From Streptomyces sp. AV19 (GTDB taxonomy: Bacteria; Actinomycetota; Actinomycetes; Streptomycetales; Streptomycetaceae), in the NCBI RefSeq assembly GCF_015999245.1, contig NZ_JAEAMR010000003.1, forward strand, positions 314,010 to 378,009: a stretch of 64,000 bases of DNA, in the 5' to 3' direction. A program made the position numbers and the translations under genes. Below, one piece after another: positions 16,930-26,203 of the stretch (the stretch's first letter is position 1; each line of letters starts with the position of its first letter). The notes below the pieces were generated by a model, which was not told the origin of the DNA, made no database searches, and saw nothing but the letters and a program-made list of their open reading frames with translations.

Positions 16930-17700
16930 ATGTCGTCGCCCCTGCCTGACTCCCCGCCGGGGAACACCCCCGGACCCCCGAACGCCGGAGCCTTCGACGC
17001 GGAGGACGCCCGGCGGCTCGCGTCCGCCGTGGCGCGCGCCCGGACGGCCCTCGGCAGCGGCCCGCCCCTGCCTTCCGGCCCGCCCCCGCCTTCCGGTCGG
17101 CTCACCGCCGGGAACTGCGACTTCGCCCACTGCGGCCTCCTGCTCTTCCCCTCCGGACTCGACGCCGCCGTACGCCACTTGACCAACCAGGGCCTGGCAC
17201 CCTCACCCCCCGTTCCGAGCGTCGTCGTCCGGCGCCGGCTCGGCGACCGCTACGGCGTCGCCGCCGCCGACTGCGAGGTGTGGATCACCCGGCTCCATCT
17301 GACGGCCGAGGGGCGGACCGACGCCGCCCCCGCGGTGGAGGTCTTCCTCTTCCCCCGCACCGCGCCCGCCCTCGACCGGCGGATCGTGGAGCGGGAACGG
17401 CTGCGGGGGTTCGAGAACCACACCGCGCTCCAAGTGCGGCGCCCCACCCGGCCGTTGGTGGAGGAGCTGTTCGACGCGTGGTGCGGCGACGGCGGGTTGC
17501 TGTGGGAAGGGGGCGGCTACAGCCCGCACGAGGGACGCGGCGGCAGCACGGTGCTGTACTTCGTGCGCGACCAGGAACCGCGCCCCGCGGCGCTGGAGCG
17601 CTGGGAGCTCAACTGCCCGGGAGACTTCCGCCCTTTCCTGGCGGACCGGCCCGTCGACACCGCGGCCGTGGCGCGCGCCTACCGCCTTCCCGGTGCGTGA
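16930..17700 (+). CDS. Conserved-looking hypothetical protein
   Basis: 256 residues; ATG 16930 follows GAGAGGA. The N-terminal 55 residues are Pro/Gly-rich. The remainder (NCDFAHCGLLLFPSGLDAAVRHLTNQG, VEVFLFPRTAPALDRRIVERERL, FENHTALQVRRP, ELNCPGDF) is folded-looking with mixed strands and no membrane or signal segment. I do not recognise the family. It lies 85 bases after the exporter and converges with the UbiA gene, ten bases away. Confidence 0.7.
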   Translation: MSSPLPDSPPGNTPGPPNAGAFDAEDARRLASAVARARTALGSGPPLPSGPPPPSGRLTAGNCDFAHCGLLLFPSGLDAAVRHLTNQGLAPSPPVPSVVVRRRLGDRYGVAAADCEVWITRLHLTAEGRTDAAPAVEVFLFPRTAPALDRRIVERERLRGFENHTALQVRRPTRPLVEELFDAWCGDGGLLWEGGGYSPHEGRGGSTVLYFVRDQEPRPAALERWELNCPGDFRPFLADRPVDTAAVARAYRLPGA

Positions 17701-17710
17701 GCCGGGACCG

Positions 17711-18622
17711 TCAGCGCAGGAGCAGCGCCAGGGCGCAGGCCGCGAGCACGCACGGCGGCTGGAAGCTGGCGCGGTTGAAGACGCCCAGGGCGGTGGCTGC
17801 CGAGGGGCGGCGCAGCAGGGCGACGCCGGGGACGACGAGCAGGAACACGGCGCTGAGCGCGGCGCCCAGGACGCCGAGCGGCCCGAAGGACGGCCAGGCG
17901 GCCAGGGCGAGCGCGGTGCCCGCGGCGGACGCGACGAGGAGGCAGGCGAAGGCGACGCGGGCGCTGCGCCGGGGGCCGTGGACCGTGGGCATGGTCGTGA
18001 TGCCGAGCTCGGCGTCCTCGTCGGTGTCGGCGAGGTCGTTGGGGATGTTGCGTCCGCCCATCTCCCAGGACGCCATCCACAGCGCGAACAGGCCGAGGCG
18101 GACGGGGTCCAGGGCATGGGAGAAGGCGAACCAGCCGATGCAGGCGCCGAGGGTGACCAGTGCTCCGCTGACCAGGAACTTGTACGGGGTGACCCGGGCG
18201 AGCAGGCAGTAGACGACCTCCAGCGCGGCGCCCGCGAGGAACAGCGCCACGCAGGCCGTCCCGAGCGCGGCGAGCGCCGCGACGGCGGCGACGCCCAGGA
18301 CGGCCACCCAGGCGACGCCGGCCGCGTAGGGGAGCTTGCCGTCGGCGAGCGGGTGCAGGCCGGCGCGTTCGAGGTCGAAGCCCTGCGCGGGGTCGGCCCG
18401 GTGGCGGCGCAGCCGGTCGAGGGGGGCGTCGAGGAGGTCGTTGACGGCGAAGACCGCGAAGAACCCGGCGAAGGCCGCCGCGGTGGCCAGGGCGAGGCGG
18501 GCCGGCGCGGGGTGGTCGTCCGCGAGGAGCATCGCGATGACGGGCTGGGCGATGCTCAGCGTCGCCTGGGTGCCGCGGGACAGGCCGTACAGCGCCTTGG
18601 CCTGCTGGAGGGCGAGGGTCAT
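17711..18622 (-). CDS. UbiA family prenyltransferase
   Basis: 303 residues, ATG 18622, eight or nine membrane helices. Both Asp-rich motifs are present: NDLLDAPLDR (61-70) and NDLADTDED (195-203), which bind Mg and the prenyl diphosphate. The family attaches a polyprenyl chain to an aromatic or lactone acceptor in the membrane. Menaquinone needs MenA, whose context is different, so this looks like a specialised enzyme. Its start overlaps the stop of the flavin hydroxylase gene by 4 bases. The acceptor is unknown but may be a 4-hydroxybenzoate-like ring, given the PobA-like neighbour. Confidence 0.88.
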   Translation of the reverse strand: MTLALQQAKALYGLSRGTQATLSIAQPVIAMLLADDHPAPARLALATAAAFAGFFAVFAVNDLLDAPLDRLRRHRADPAQGFDLERAGLHPLADGKLPYAAGVAWVAVLGVAAVAALAALGTACVALFLAGAALEVVYCLLARVTPYKFLVSGALVTLGACIGWFAFSHALDPVRLGLFALWMASWEMGGRNIPNDLADTDEDAELGITTMPTVHGPRRSARVAFACLLVASAAGTALALAAWPSFGPLGVLGAALSAVFLLVVPGVALLRRPSAATALGVFNRASFQPPCVLAACALALLLR

Positions 18623-19854
18623 GGGGTCTCCGGGCCGGTTGCGGGGGTGGGCGCGGGGGGCAGCAGGGCCCCGGCGCCGGCGTACTGGCGGGCGAAGTCG
18701 GTGCCGAAGGGGCCGGTCTCCGCGAGGCGGCGGATGTGTTCCAGCTTCAGGCGCAGGGCGAACCGGGCGTCGTGGCCGTCCGCCGTGCTCGTGTTGAGGA
18801 GGGTGAGGAGCCGGTCGGCGAACGCCTGGACGCGCCAGACTTCTTCCAGGCGGCGCGCGCTGTAGGCGTCGAGCGCGGTGTCGTCCCGGTCGCGGTAGTG
18901 GCGGACGAGGGCCTCGGCGAGGTCGGCGGCGTCGGCGACGGCCGCGTTCATGCCCTTGGCCCCGGCGGGGGCCAGCAGGTGGGCGGCGTCGCCGGCGAGG
19001 AACACCCGTCCGTGGCGCAGGCGTTGGCTGATGGTGCTGCGCATGCGCAGGATGCCGGTGTCGGTGAGGCGGCCGATGCGCGGCAGGCCGCCGTGCGCGG
19101 TGTGGAGCCGGGTGTCGAGCTCCTCGCGGACGCGTTCGCGCGGCCAGCGGGCGAGGGTGTCCTCGGCGGGGACCTGCAGGTAGCAGCGGGCCAGCCGGCC
19201 GGTGCGCGGCATCATTCCGGCGAAGCCGCGTTCGTGGACGGCGTAGACGACCCCCTCGACGGGGCGGTCGACCTCGGTCAGGACGGTGAGCCAGTCGTAC
19301 GGGTAGCGGTGCGAGACGTCGTCGCGCACGGCGGCCGGCAGGGCGTCGCGGGTGATGCCGTGGTGTCCGTCGCAGCCGACCAGGTAGTCGGCCTCGACGA
19401 CGAACCCGGGGCACCGGAGGCGGGGCTGTCCGCCGGCGGGGGCGTGCACGGCGGTGGCGGGCCGGGCGAAGTGCGGCCGTCCGCCCGCCTCTTCGAGGGC
19501 GGTGATGAGGTCGCGGACGAGGAACTGCTGCGGGTAGACCCAGTGCGCGGCCCCGCCGGTGTGCGCGGCGTAGTCGACGCGCAGGCGCTCGCCCAGGCTC
19601 AGGAAGTCGCACCAGCCGTGCTGGACGCCGTGGGCGACGAGCCCGTCCGCCAGGCGGTGCGCGCGCAGGTACTCGACGACGCGGTGCTCCACCAGCCCGG
19701 CCCGGGCCCGTCGTTCGACGGCCTCGCGGCTCTGCCGTTCCACGATCTCGACGGATATGCCGGCCCGCAGGAGAACGCAGGCCAGCACCAGCCCGGCGGG
19801 CCCGGCGCCGACGATCGCGACCTGCGTGCGGATGGTCCGCTGCGTATGCGTCAC
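18619..19854 (-). CDS. FAD-dependent aromatic hydroxylase, 4-hydroxybenzoate 3-monooxygenase-like
   Basis: 411 residues; GTG 19854. The FAD-binding GAGPAGL lies at residues about 16-22. EIVERQSREAVERRARAGLVEHRVVE follows as in PobA, with LVGCDGHHG (DG motif) and RVFLAGDAAHLLAPAGAKGMN (GD motif and active-site loop). PobA adds a hydroxyl ortho to the phenol using NADPH. The substrate-binding residues cannot be checked here, so a prenylated or free hydroxybenzoate are both possible. It lies between a methyltransferase and a prenyltransferase gene in one operon. Confidence 0.88.
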   Translation of the reverse strand: MTHTQRTIRTQVAIVGAGPAGLVLACVLLRAGISVEIVERQSREAVERRARAGLVEHRVVEYLRAHRLADGLVAHGVQHGWCDFLSLGERLRVDYAAHTGGAAHWVYPQQFLVRDLITALEEAGGRPHFARPATAVHAPAGGQPRLRCPGFVVEADYLVGCDGHHGITRDALPAAVRDDVSHRYPYDWLTVLTEVDRPVEGVVYAVHERGFAGMMPRTGRLARCYLQVPAEDTLARWPRERVREELDTRLHTAHGGLPRIGRLTDTGILRMRSTISQRLRHGRVFLAGDAAHLLAPAGAKGMNAAVADAADLAEALVRHYRDRDDTALDAYSARRLEEVWRVQAFADRLLTLLNTSTADGHDARFALRLKLEHIRRLAETGPFGTDFARQYAGAGALLPPAPTPATGPETP

Positions 19855-19896
19855 TTGTCCCAGCCGTGGGGTCGTCGGTGGTGAACAGCGGGCTGT

Positions 19897-20649
19897 TCAG
19901 GCCCTGTCGGGTGCCCGATCGGCGTCCGGCCGCGTTGCGGGAGCGGCGGCGAGCGAGGCGACGAGGTAGCCGGGGAGGCTGAACCGGCAGCGCACCGACA
20001 CCGGTACGGGGCACTGGGCCGCCATGGCCTCCACCGCCCGCGCGCTGTAGCACTTGCGGAGGCTGATGACGCCGTCGTGGGCCTGGGTCAGGCCGCCGGT
20101 GAGGACGAACAGCGGGGTGATCGCGAGGAATCCGGGGTTCCGCCAGCCGTCGATGATCAGCAGTCTGCGGGCGACCCGGGTGCCCTCGGCCATCAGCTTC
20201 CGCACGAGGTCGGGCGTCAGGTGGTGCAGGGCCATGCAGAAGACGGCGACGTCCCAGCTGTCGTCGGGCGCGTCGATGTCCGTCGCGTCCACCACGCGCA
20301 GATCGACCCGGGGGTCCGAGCCGAGCGGCCCGGCGTCCAGGGCCTTGACGGATTCGGCGCTCACGTCGCTGACCGTCACCCGGGCGGTGGGGCAGTCGGC
20401 GAGCAGACGCTGCGTCAATCTGCCGCGTCCGGCGCCGAGTTCGAGGATCCGGGGGCGTTCCACTCCGGCGGCCTCGGCCAGGGTCAGGCGGCTGCAGACG
20501 CGGTAGGCGCGGGTCATGAGCTGGAAGCGGTCGAGGCCGCGCAGCACCTTGCCGGCCTCGACCGCCCGTGACGGAAGGTCGATGTACTCCGGCCGGTCCG
20601 TCTCGTACAACCGGTCCCACCACGGCGCGTCGGGCCCTCCCCGTGGCAT
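19897..20649 (-). CDS. Class I SAM-dependent methyltransferase
   Basis: 250 residues from ATG 20649; an upstream in-frame start at 20724 would add 25 poorly conserved residues. Motif I is ILELGAGRGRLTQRLL, followed by VTVSDVSAESV, VVDATDIDAPDDSWDVAVFCMALHHL and a C-terminal half that may contact the substrate. Between the DNA-coded ends there is no membrane segment except a hydrophobic LAITPLFVLTGG. It is the first gene of a likely three-gene operon with the hydroxylase (42 bases apart) and UbiA. O- or C-methylation of the ring is the likely step. Confidence 0.88.
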   Translation of the reverse strand: MPRGGPDAPWWDRLYETDRPEYIDLPSRAVEAGKVLRGLDRFQLMTRAYRVCSRLTLAEAAGVERPRILELGAGRGRLTQRLLADCPTARVTVSDVSAESVKALDAGPLGSDPRVDLRVVDATDIDAPDDSWDVAVFCMALHHLTPDLVRKLMAEGTRVARRLLIIDGWRNPGFLAITPLFVLTGGLTQAHDGVISLRKCYSARAVEAMAAQCPVPVSVRCRFSLPGYLVASLAAAPATRPDADRAPDRA

Positions 20650-20841
20650 GTGCGCACCCACTCGCTCCGGCTCCCTTTCCTCAAGAACAACGCCGACACG
20701 CCCCTGTCCGGGCGACTGGGCCATCTCAGCGTCGCGGCCGGTGCGGTGGGCGGGCCTCCGGCGCGGTTCACCCGAACGGGCCCGGCTGCGCCGCTCACGC
20801 GGTCGAGGGGCGACCGGCAGTCCTGGACCTTTCGGGCCGCC

Positions 20842-21360
20842 CTACCGTCCCCTGCGGTAGCGGCGCAGCACCCACAGCGGCAGGGCGAACCAGCACAGCA
20901 GGAACCAGAGGAACAGCCCGGCCACCACCCAGGGGACCGCCGTCCCGCGCAGCGCGACGCGCAGGATGAGCAGCAGGGCCGAGGTGACCGTCGCCAGGAG
21001 CAGCACGATGCCGACGAGGGTCAGCCGGGAGACCCACACGACCGTCTCCGGCTTGATCCGCCGCCCGGTCACGATCCGGTGGAAGGTCACCGGGCCGATG
21101 AGCGCGCCGGTGGTCGCCGCGCCGAGCACCACCGTGACGACGTAGATCATCCGGTCGGTCTCGGTGATGGTGGTGAAGCGCGGCGCGAAGACCACGGTCA
21201 GCAGGAAGCCGAAGAGGATCTGCACGCCCATCTGGGCGACGCGCACTTCCTGGATCAGCTCGTTCCACCGGCGGTCGGCGCGCTCCTCCGGGGACTCGTG
21301 GCGGCCCGTGTCCGCCCCCTCGCCCCGCCCGGGGGCGCCGTGCTCGGGGGACCTGGGCAT
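20842..21360 (-). CDS. DUF6328 family membrane protein
   Basis: 172 residues, ATG 21360. A polar N-terminus with ADRRWNELIQEVRVAQMGVQILFGFLL leads into four membrane helices (residues about 46-170) separated by short loops; FTTITETDRMIYVVTVVLGAA is characteristic of the actinobacterial DUF6328 family. Function unknown. It faces a small hydrophobic protein gene (21456) across a 95-base gap. Confidence 0.85.
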   Translation of the reverse strand: MPRSPEHGAPGRGEGADTGRHESPEERADRRWNELIQEVRVAQMGVQILFGFLLTVVFAPRFTTITETDRMIYVVTVVLGAATTGALIGPVTFHRIVTGRRIKPETVVWVSRLTLVGIVLLLATVTSALLLILRVALRGTAVPWVVAGLFLWFLLCWFALPLWVLRRYRRGR

Positions 21361-21455
21361 GCCCGGCGAGTACCCCGCGCTCCCCGGGGCATGCGTCAGC
21401 AGTCGCGGACGGCAGCGGGCCGCCGCGGCGGTCGATACCGCGGGAAGTGGTCACC

Positions 21456-21617
21456 ATGTTGCCGTTGCCGCTGGTCCTGATCCTCGCGGTCGTCCTGTTC
21501 GGGGCGGGCTTCGCGCTGGAGGTGCTGTGGTGGGCCGCGCTGGTCGTGCTGGTCGTGCTGGTCGTCCGGCTGCCCGGCTTTCCGGTGCGGTCCGGCGGGG
21601 GGCGCCGGTACCGCTGA
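21456..21617 (+). CDS. Small hydrophobic membrane protein
   Basis: 53 residues from ATG 21456, preceded by GGGAAG. Two hydrophobic stretches (LPLVLILAVVLFGAGFAL and VLWWAALVVLVVLVV) are followed by a short GGGRRYR tail. This matches the small 'hydrophobic protein' family of streptomycetes (about 50-55 residues), of unknown function. Confidence 0.7.
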   Translation: MLPLPLVLILAVVLFGAGFALEVLWWAALVVLVVLVVRLPGFPVRSGGGRRYR

Positions 21618-21629
21618 TAGCCGGCCGAC

Positions 21630-22631
21630 TCAGGCCCGTACGTCGGCGACCGCCACCGGCCGTCCGGTGCGGCGGGAGAGGTCGCACGCCTCGGCGACGT
21701 ACAGGGCTTCCAGGGCCTCGGCCGGGGGGCAGGGGTTCTCCCGGTGGCCGGCGGCGAGCTCGGTGAAGGCCGTGAGTTCGGCGATGTAGGCGTCGTGGAA
21801 GCGCTCCATGAAGGTGGCGTACGGGGTGGTCCGGCGCCAGGACAGTGCCCGTTCGGCGGTCGGCATCGGGGCGCGGTCGTCGAGGCCGACGAAGCGGGCG
21901 CCCTCGGAGCCGCAGATCTCCAGGCGGACGTCGTGGCCGGCGCCGTTGTAGCGGGTGGCGGTGACGGTGGCGAGCGTGTCGTCGTCGAAGCGCAGGAGGG
22001 CGGCGCAGGTGTCGACGTCGCCGCCCTCGGTGAAGAAGGGCGCGCCGCGGTTGGCGCCCTGGGCGTAGACGGAGACGACCTCGCGGCCGGTGAGCCAGCG
22101 CATGATGTCGAAGTCGTGGATGGAGCAGTCGCGGAAGAGGCCGCCGGAGGTGGGGATGAAGGCCGGGGGCGGGGGTGTGACGTCGCCGGTGCAGGCGCGC
22201 AGGGTGTGGATCCAGCCGAGTTCGCCGGAGCGGAGGGCGTCGCGGGCGGTGGTGTAGCCGGCGTCGAAGCGGCGCTGGAAGCCGATCTGCACGGGGACGG
22301 GGCCGCGGCCGGCGCGTTCGACGACGCCGAGGGTGCCGGGGACGTCGAGGGCGACGGGTTTCTCGCAGAAGACGGGGACGCCGTGGTCGAGGGCCTGGTG
22401 GATGAGCTCGGCGTGGGCGCTGGTGGCGGCGGTGACGACGACGCCGTCGAGGCCGGCCGCGTACATCTCGTCGATGCCGGCGGCGGCGTCGAGGCCGAGT
22501 TTTCCGGCGAGTTGAGCGGCGCGTTCGGCGTCGAGGTCGGCGACGACGACGGTGTCGACGCCGGGGACGGTGCTGAGGGTTTCGGCGTGGAAGGCGCCGA
22601 TGCGGCCGGTGCCGATGAGGCCGATCTTCAT
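21630..22631 (-). CDS. Gfo/Idh/MocA oxidoreductase (inositol 2-dehydrogenase-like)
   Basis: 333 residues, ATG 22631. The NAD-binding IGLIGTGRIGAFHAETL lies at the start, CEKPVALD (catalytic Lys) near residue 90, and DCSIHDFDIMRWLTG with the Asp/His pair near 170-180 completes the active site. The family oxidises myo-inositol or scyllo-inositol to keto-inositols. It is the last gene of the left arm of the inositol region, 24 bases after the transporter gene. A second paralogue lies at 24134, so the two may handle different inositol isomers. Confidence 0.88.
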   Translation of the reverse strand: MKIGLIGTGRIGAFHAETLSTVPGVDTVVVADLDAERAAQLAGKLGLDAAAGIDEMYAAGLDGVVVTAATSAHAELIHQALDHGVPVFCEKPVALDVPGTLGVVERAGRGPVPVQIGFQRRFDAGYTTARDALRSGELGWIHTLRACTGDVTPPPPAFIPTSGGLFRDCSIHDFDIMRWLTGREVVSVYAQGANRGAPFFTEGGDVDTCAALLRFDDDTLATVTATRYNGAGHDVRLEICGSEGARFVGLDDRAPMPTAERALSWRRTTPYATFMERFHDAYIAELTAFTELAAGHRENPCPPAEALEALYVAEACDLSRRTGRPVAVADVRA

Positions 22632-22655
22632 GGGAGCTCTCTTTCGGTTGGGGGC

Positions 22656-24071
22656 TCAGTCGGCGGTCGCGGCCTTGCGCAGTTCGTGCTCCAGGTCCTC
22701 GAGCGCCATGCCCTTGGTCTCGGGGGCCCAGCGCTTGCAGAAGCCGAAGGACAGGACGCACGCCACGGCGAAGAGCCAGAAGGTCACGCTGGCCCCGGCG
22801 GCGTCGAGCAGGACGGGGAAGAGCAGGGCGACGGCGAAGTTGACCATCCACATGACGAACACGGCGGTGCCCATGGCCAGTCCGCGGACCTTCAGCGGGA
22901 ACATCTCGGCGAGCAGCAGCCAGACGCCGGTGTTGAGGGTGGCCTGCATGAACGCCATGTAGAGGACCATCAGTCCGAGGACGAGGACGCTGACGGCGGT
23001 GGAGTGCGGCAGGCGGAAGGCGGCGCCGAGGGCGACCAGGGAGACGGCCATGCCGGTGAGGCCGCCCATGAGCATGGGGCGTCTGCCGAGCCGGTCGATG
23101 AGCGTCATGCCGATCGCGGTGGCGATGACGGAGATCGCGCCGACGGCGATGGTGGCGGTGATGGCGGCGTTGGTGCCCAGGCCGGTGGATTCCAGGATCT
23201 TGGGCGCGAAGTAGATGACGGCGTTGACGCCGGTGATCTGCTGGACGACGGCGAGGCCGACGCCTATGAGGAGGATGCGGCGGATCCAGGGGGTGCGCAG
23301 TTCCTGCCAGGCGCCCTGCCGGGCGCCGGCCTCCAGGGCGCGGGCGTGTTCGATGCGTCCGAGCTCGGCCTCGACCTCGTCGGCGGGCAGGGTGCGGCGC
23401 AGGACGCGCCCGGCCTCGTCGGCGCGGCCCCTGCTGATGTACCAGCGCGGGGTGTCGGGCAGGAAGAACATGCCGATGAACAGCGCGACGGCGGGCAGGG
23501 CGGCGAGGCCCAGCATCCAGCGCCAGGCTTCCCACCGGGCGAGGATCGCGTTGACGACGTAGGCGAGCAGCTGGCCGCTGACGATCATCAGGGAGTTGAA
23601 GGAGACGAGCCGGCCGCGGATGTGCGGCGGGGCGATCTCCGAGAGGTACAGCGGGGTGATGACGGAGGCGCTGCCGACGGCCAGGCCGAGGACGAAGCGC
23701 GCGGCGACCATGAGGGGGACGGTGGGCGCGACGGCCACGGCGACGGCGCCGCCGATGAAGACGGCGCCGGCCCACAGGAGGGCTTTCTTGCGGCCGAGGG
23801 TGTCGGCGGCGCGGCCGCCGGCGAGGGAGCCGAAGGCGGCGCCGATCAGGAGGGCGCTGGTGATGACGCCCTCGCCGAGGGAGGTGAGGCCGAAGTGCTC
23901 CTCCATGAAGGGCAGGGCGCCGGAGACGACTCCGGTGTCGTAGCCGAAGAGGGCGCCGCCGATGGCCGCGACGGCGGCGATGGCGACGATGAAGCGTCCG
24001 GCGTTGCGGGGAGCGGGAGTCGGGGCGGTGGGGGGACGGTCTGCGGACGGCGGTTCGAGGGCGACGTTCAT
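22656..24071 (-). CDS. Sugar-porter MFS transporter, probable myo-inositol uptake (IolT-like)
   Basis: 471 residues, ATG 24071, twelve helices. The sugar-porter signatures are GGALFGYDTGVVSGAL, GRAADTLGRKKAL, PLYLSEIAPPHIRGRL, FFLPDTPRWYISRGR, GVNAVIYFAPKI and the C-terminal WAPETKGM. These match IolT/GalP-type proton symporters. Position between two inositol dehydrogenase genes supports myo-inositol as substrate; this is inferred from context. Confidence 0.9.
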   Translation of the reverse strand: MNVALEPPSADRPPTAPTPAPRNAGRFIVAIAAVAAIGGALFGYDTGVVSGALPFMEEHFGLTSLGEGVITSALLIGAAFGSLAGGRAADTLGRKKALLWAGAVFIGGAVAVAVAPTVPLMVAARFVLGLAVGSASVITPLYLSEIAPPHIRGRLVSFNSLMIVSGQLLAYVVNAILARWEAWRWMLGLAALPAVALFIGMFFLPDTPRWYISRGRADEAGRVLRRTLPADEVEAELGRIEHARALEAGARQGAWQELRTPWIRRILLIGVGLAVVQQITGVNAVIYFAPKILESTGLGTNAAITATIAVGAISVIATAIGMTLIDRLGRRPMLMGGLTGMAVSLVALGAAFRLPHSTAVSVLVLGLMVLYMAFMQATLNTGVWLLLAEMFPLKVRGLAMGTAVFVMWMVNFAVALLFPVLLDAAGASVTFWLFAVACVLSFGFCKRWAPETKGMALEDLEHELRKAATAD

Positions 24072-24133
24072 CGGGGGGTGGCGCCTTTCGGATCGGCCTT
24101 TCGGGGGGAGGACGCGGGGTGTACGGGCCCGGG

Positions 24134-25153
24134 TCAGCCGTACAGGCCCGGCCGGCCGGCCAGTTCGACGGTCGCGCGGGCGCCGGTGGCCTGGGCGCGG
24201 ACGCCCGCCTCGCAGGCGGCGGCCGCCGCGTAGCCGTCCCAGCAGCTGGGTCCCTCGACCTCGCCGCGGCGGGTGGCGTCCACCCAGCGCTGCACCTGCC
24301 GGTCGTAGGCGTCGGCGAAGCGCTCGACGTAGCCGGGGGTGATGGCGCCGCCCCAGCGGCCGCCGGCGTTGACGACCAGGCCGTGGTCGTCGCCAGTGCG
24401 GGCGGTGCCGTGTTCGCCGACGGCCTCGCAGGCGACCTGGTAGCCGAAGCCGCAGTTCTGGAAGAGCTCGGTGTCGCAGATCTGTCCGGCCGCGGTCTCG
24501 AAGAGGACGAGCTGGGGGTCGCTCAGGCCCTCGGGGGCGCCGCCCGCGGGGGTGGGGCGCAGCACGTGCACGGCGGTGATCTCCTCGCCGAGGAGCCAGC
24601 GGGTGACGTCGATCTCGTGGACGACGGAGTCGTTGATGAGCATCGCGTCGGTGAAGCCGGGCGGGGTGGCGGCGTTGCGGTGCTTGTGGTGGAGCATCAG
24701 GGTGCGGCCGTGGGCGCCGGAGTCGAGGAGTTGCTTGAGCTGGAGGTAGCCGCTGTCGTAGCGGCGCATGAAGCCGACCTGGACGAGGCGGTGGCCGAGC
24801 CGGGCCTCGGCCTCCATGACGCGCAGGGCGGAGGCGGCGTCGGGGGTCAGGGGCTTCTCGCACAGGACGGGCAGGCCGCGCTCGAAGGCGGCCGTGAGGG
24901 CTGCCTCGTGGGCGGGTCCGGGGGAGGCGATCAGTACGGCGTCGACGGCGGGGTCGGCCATGGCGGCGGCCGGGTCGGTGTAGGGGGTGCAGCCGCCGAT
25001 GCCGTGGGCGGCGTGCGCGGCACGGTCGGCGTCGATGTCGGCGACGGCGGCCACGCGGGCGCCGTTGGTGACGGTGTCGATGCGGCGGATGTGGTCGGCG
25101 CCCATGCGTCCGGTGCCGATGACGGCGATGCCGAGGGGGGTGTCGGTGCTCAT
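24134..25153 (-). CDS. Gfo/Idh/MocA oxidoreductase, probable inositol 2-dehydrogenase
   Basis: 339 residues, ATG 25153. [18 protein letters not shown] (NAD-binding), LCEKPLTPD with the catalytic Lys near residue 97, and [18 protein letters not shown] carrying the Asp/His catalytic pair. It resembles IolG of actinobacteria. Its product, 2-keto-myo-inositol, is the substrate of the IolE-like protein encoded just upstream (25199). It probably shares a transcript with that gene and with the transporter. Confidence 0.9.
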   Translation of the reverse strand: MSTDTPLGIAVIGTGRMGADHIRRIDTVTNGARVAAVADIDADRAAHAAHGIGGCTPYTDPAAAMADPAVDAVLIASPGPAHEAALTAAFERGLPVLCEKPLTPDAASALRVMEAEARLGHRLVQVGFMRRYDSGYLQLKQLLDSGAHGRTLMLHHKHRNAATPPGFTDAMLINDSVVHEIDVTRWLLGEEITAVHVLRPTPAGGAPEGLSDPQLVLFETAAGQICDTELFQNCGFGYQVACEAVGEHGTARTGDDHGLVVNAGGRWGGAITPGYVERFADAYDRQVQRWVDATRRGEVEGPSCWDGYAAAAACEAGVRAQATGARATVELAGRPGLYG

Positions 25154-25198
25154 GCGGGTGTGCCCGGCTCCTTGGTCTGAGGGATCGGTGAGGGGTGG

Positions 25199-26119
25199 TC
25201 AGGCGCCGCAGGAGCGCAGGAAGCGCCGGGTGCGCCGGGCGATGGGCAGGGGCTGGTCGGGCGGGCAGGGGTACATGTCCTGCTCGACGATGGCGAAGAG
25301 GTCGACGCCGAGGGCCTGGGCGGCTTCGAGGACGGGCGGCAGGGCGGGGACGCCGAGCGGGGGTTCGCACATGACGCCCTGGCGGACGGCGGGGCCGAAG
25401 GGGGTGCCCTTGTCGGCGACGTCGGCGAGGATCGCGGGGTCCACCTGCTTGAGGTGGAGGTAGCCGATGCGTTCGCCGTAGGTCTTGATGAGCTTGACGC
25501 TGTCGCCGCCGCAGTAGGCGTAGTGCCCGGTGTCCAGGCAGAGGTTGACGAGGTCGGCGTCGGTGGAGTCGAGGAAGCGCTCGACGTGTTCCTCGGTGTC
25601 GATGTGGGTGTCGGCGTGCGGGTGGACGACGATGTCGAGCCCGAACTCCTCGCGGACGCGGTGGGCGAGGAGTTCGGTGCCGGTGGTGAGGTGCTTCCAC
25701 TGCTCGTGGGTGAGCTCGCTGGGTTCGATGAGCTCGGCGGTCTTGTCATCCCGCCAGAAGGAGGGGATGACGACGAGGTGCTTGGCGCCCATGTCCCGGG
25801 TGAGGGTGGCGACTTCGGTGACGTGGGCCCAGGTCCGGTCCCAGGCGGCGGGGCCGTGGTGCATCGAGGTGAAGATGGTGCCCGCGGAGACCTTGAGGTC
25901 GCGGCGGGCGGTCTCGTCGCGGAGGACGGCGGGGTCGGTGGGCAGGTAGCCGTACGGGCCGAGTTCGATCCACGCGTAGCCGGCCTCGGAGACCTCGTCG
26001 AGGAAGCGCTGCCAGGGAACCTGCTGCTCGTCGTCGGGGAACCACACCCCCCAGGAGTCGGGGGCCGAACCGACGCGGATGCGGTCCAATACGGGCGAAG
26101 CGGCGCTGGATGCGGACAT
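25199..26119 (-). CDS. TIM-barrel sugar isomerase/dehydratase, IolE-like (2-keto-myo-inositol dehydratase family)
   Basis: 306 residues, ATG 26119. IRVGSAPDSWGVWFPDDE near residue 14 is the signature of IolE-type enzymes. The AP_endonuc_2 metal ligands appear along the barrel (ELGPYGY, DIVVHPHADTHID, NLCLDTGHYAYCGGD, VEQDMYP). It would dehydrate 2-keto-myo-inositol, or isomerise an inosose. It is the first gene of the left arm, transcribed away from the iolC promoter region. Confidence 0.85.
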   Translation of the reverse strand: MSASSAASPVLDRIRVGSAPDSWGVWFPDDEQQVPWQRFLDEVSEAGYAWIELGPYGYLPTDPAVLRDETARRDLKVSAGTIFTSMHHGPAAWDRTWAHVTEVATLTRDMGAKHLVVIPSFWRDDKTAELIEPSELTHEQWKHLTTGTELLAHRVREEFGLDIVVHPHADTHIDTEEHVERFLDSTDADLVNLCLDTGHYAYCGGDSVKLIKTYGERIGYLHLKQVDPAILADVADKGTPFGPAVRQGVMCEPPLGVPALPPVLEAAQALGVDLFAIVEQDMYPCPPDQPLPIARRTRRFLRSCGA

Positions 26120-26203
26120 GCTGCGGCTCTCCTCTCGCCGGTCGGCGGTGACCGGGAGGCGCTGATGGGTTGCGGGGCACAGCCTCCATGGCGGTCAAGT
26201 GAG

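Noticed and set aside
17711..18622. MenA or EboC identity for the UbiA-family protein
   Set aside because: No men genes or eboABDEF neighbours are present; the PobA-like and methyltransferase partners suggest another product.
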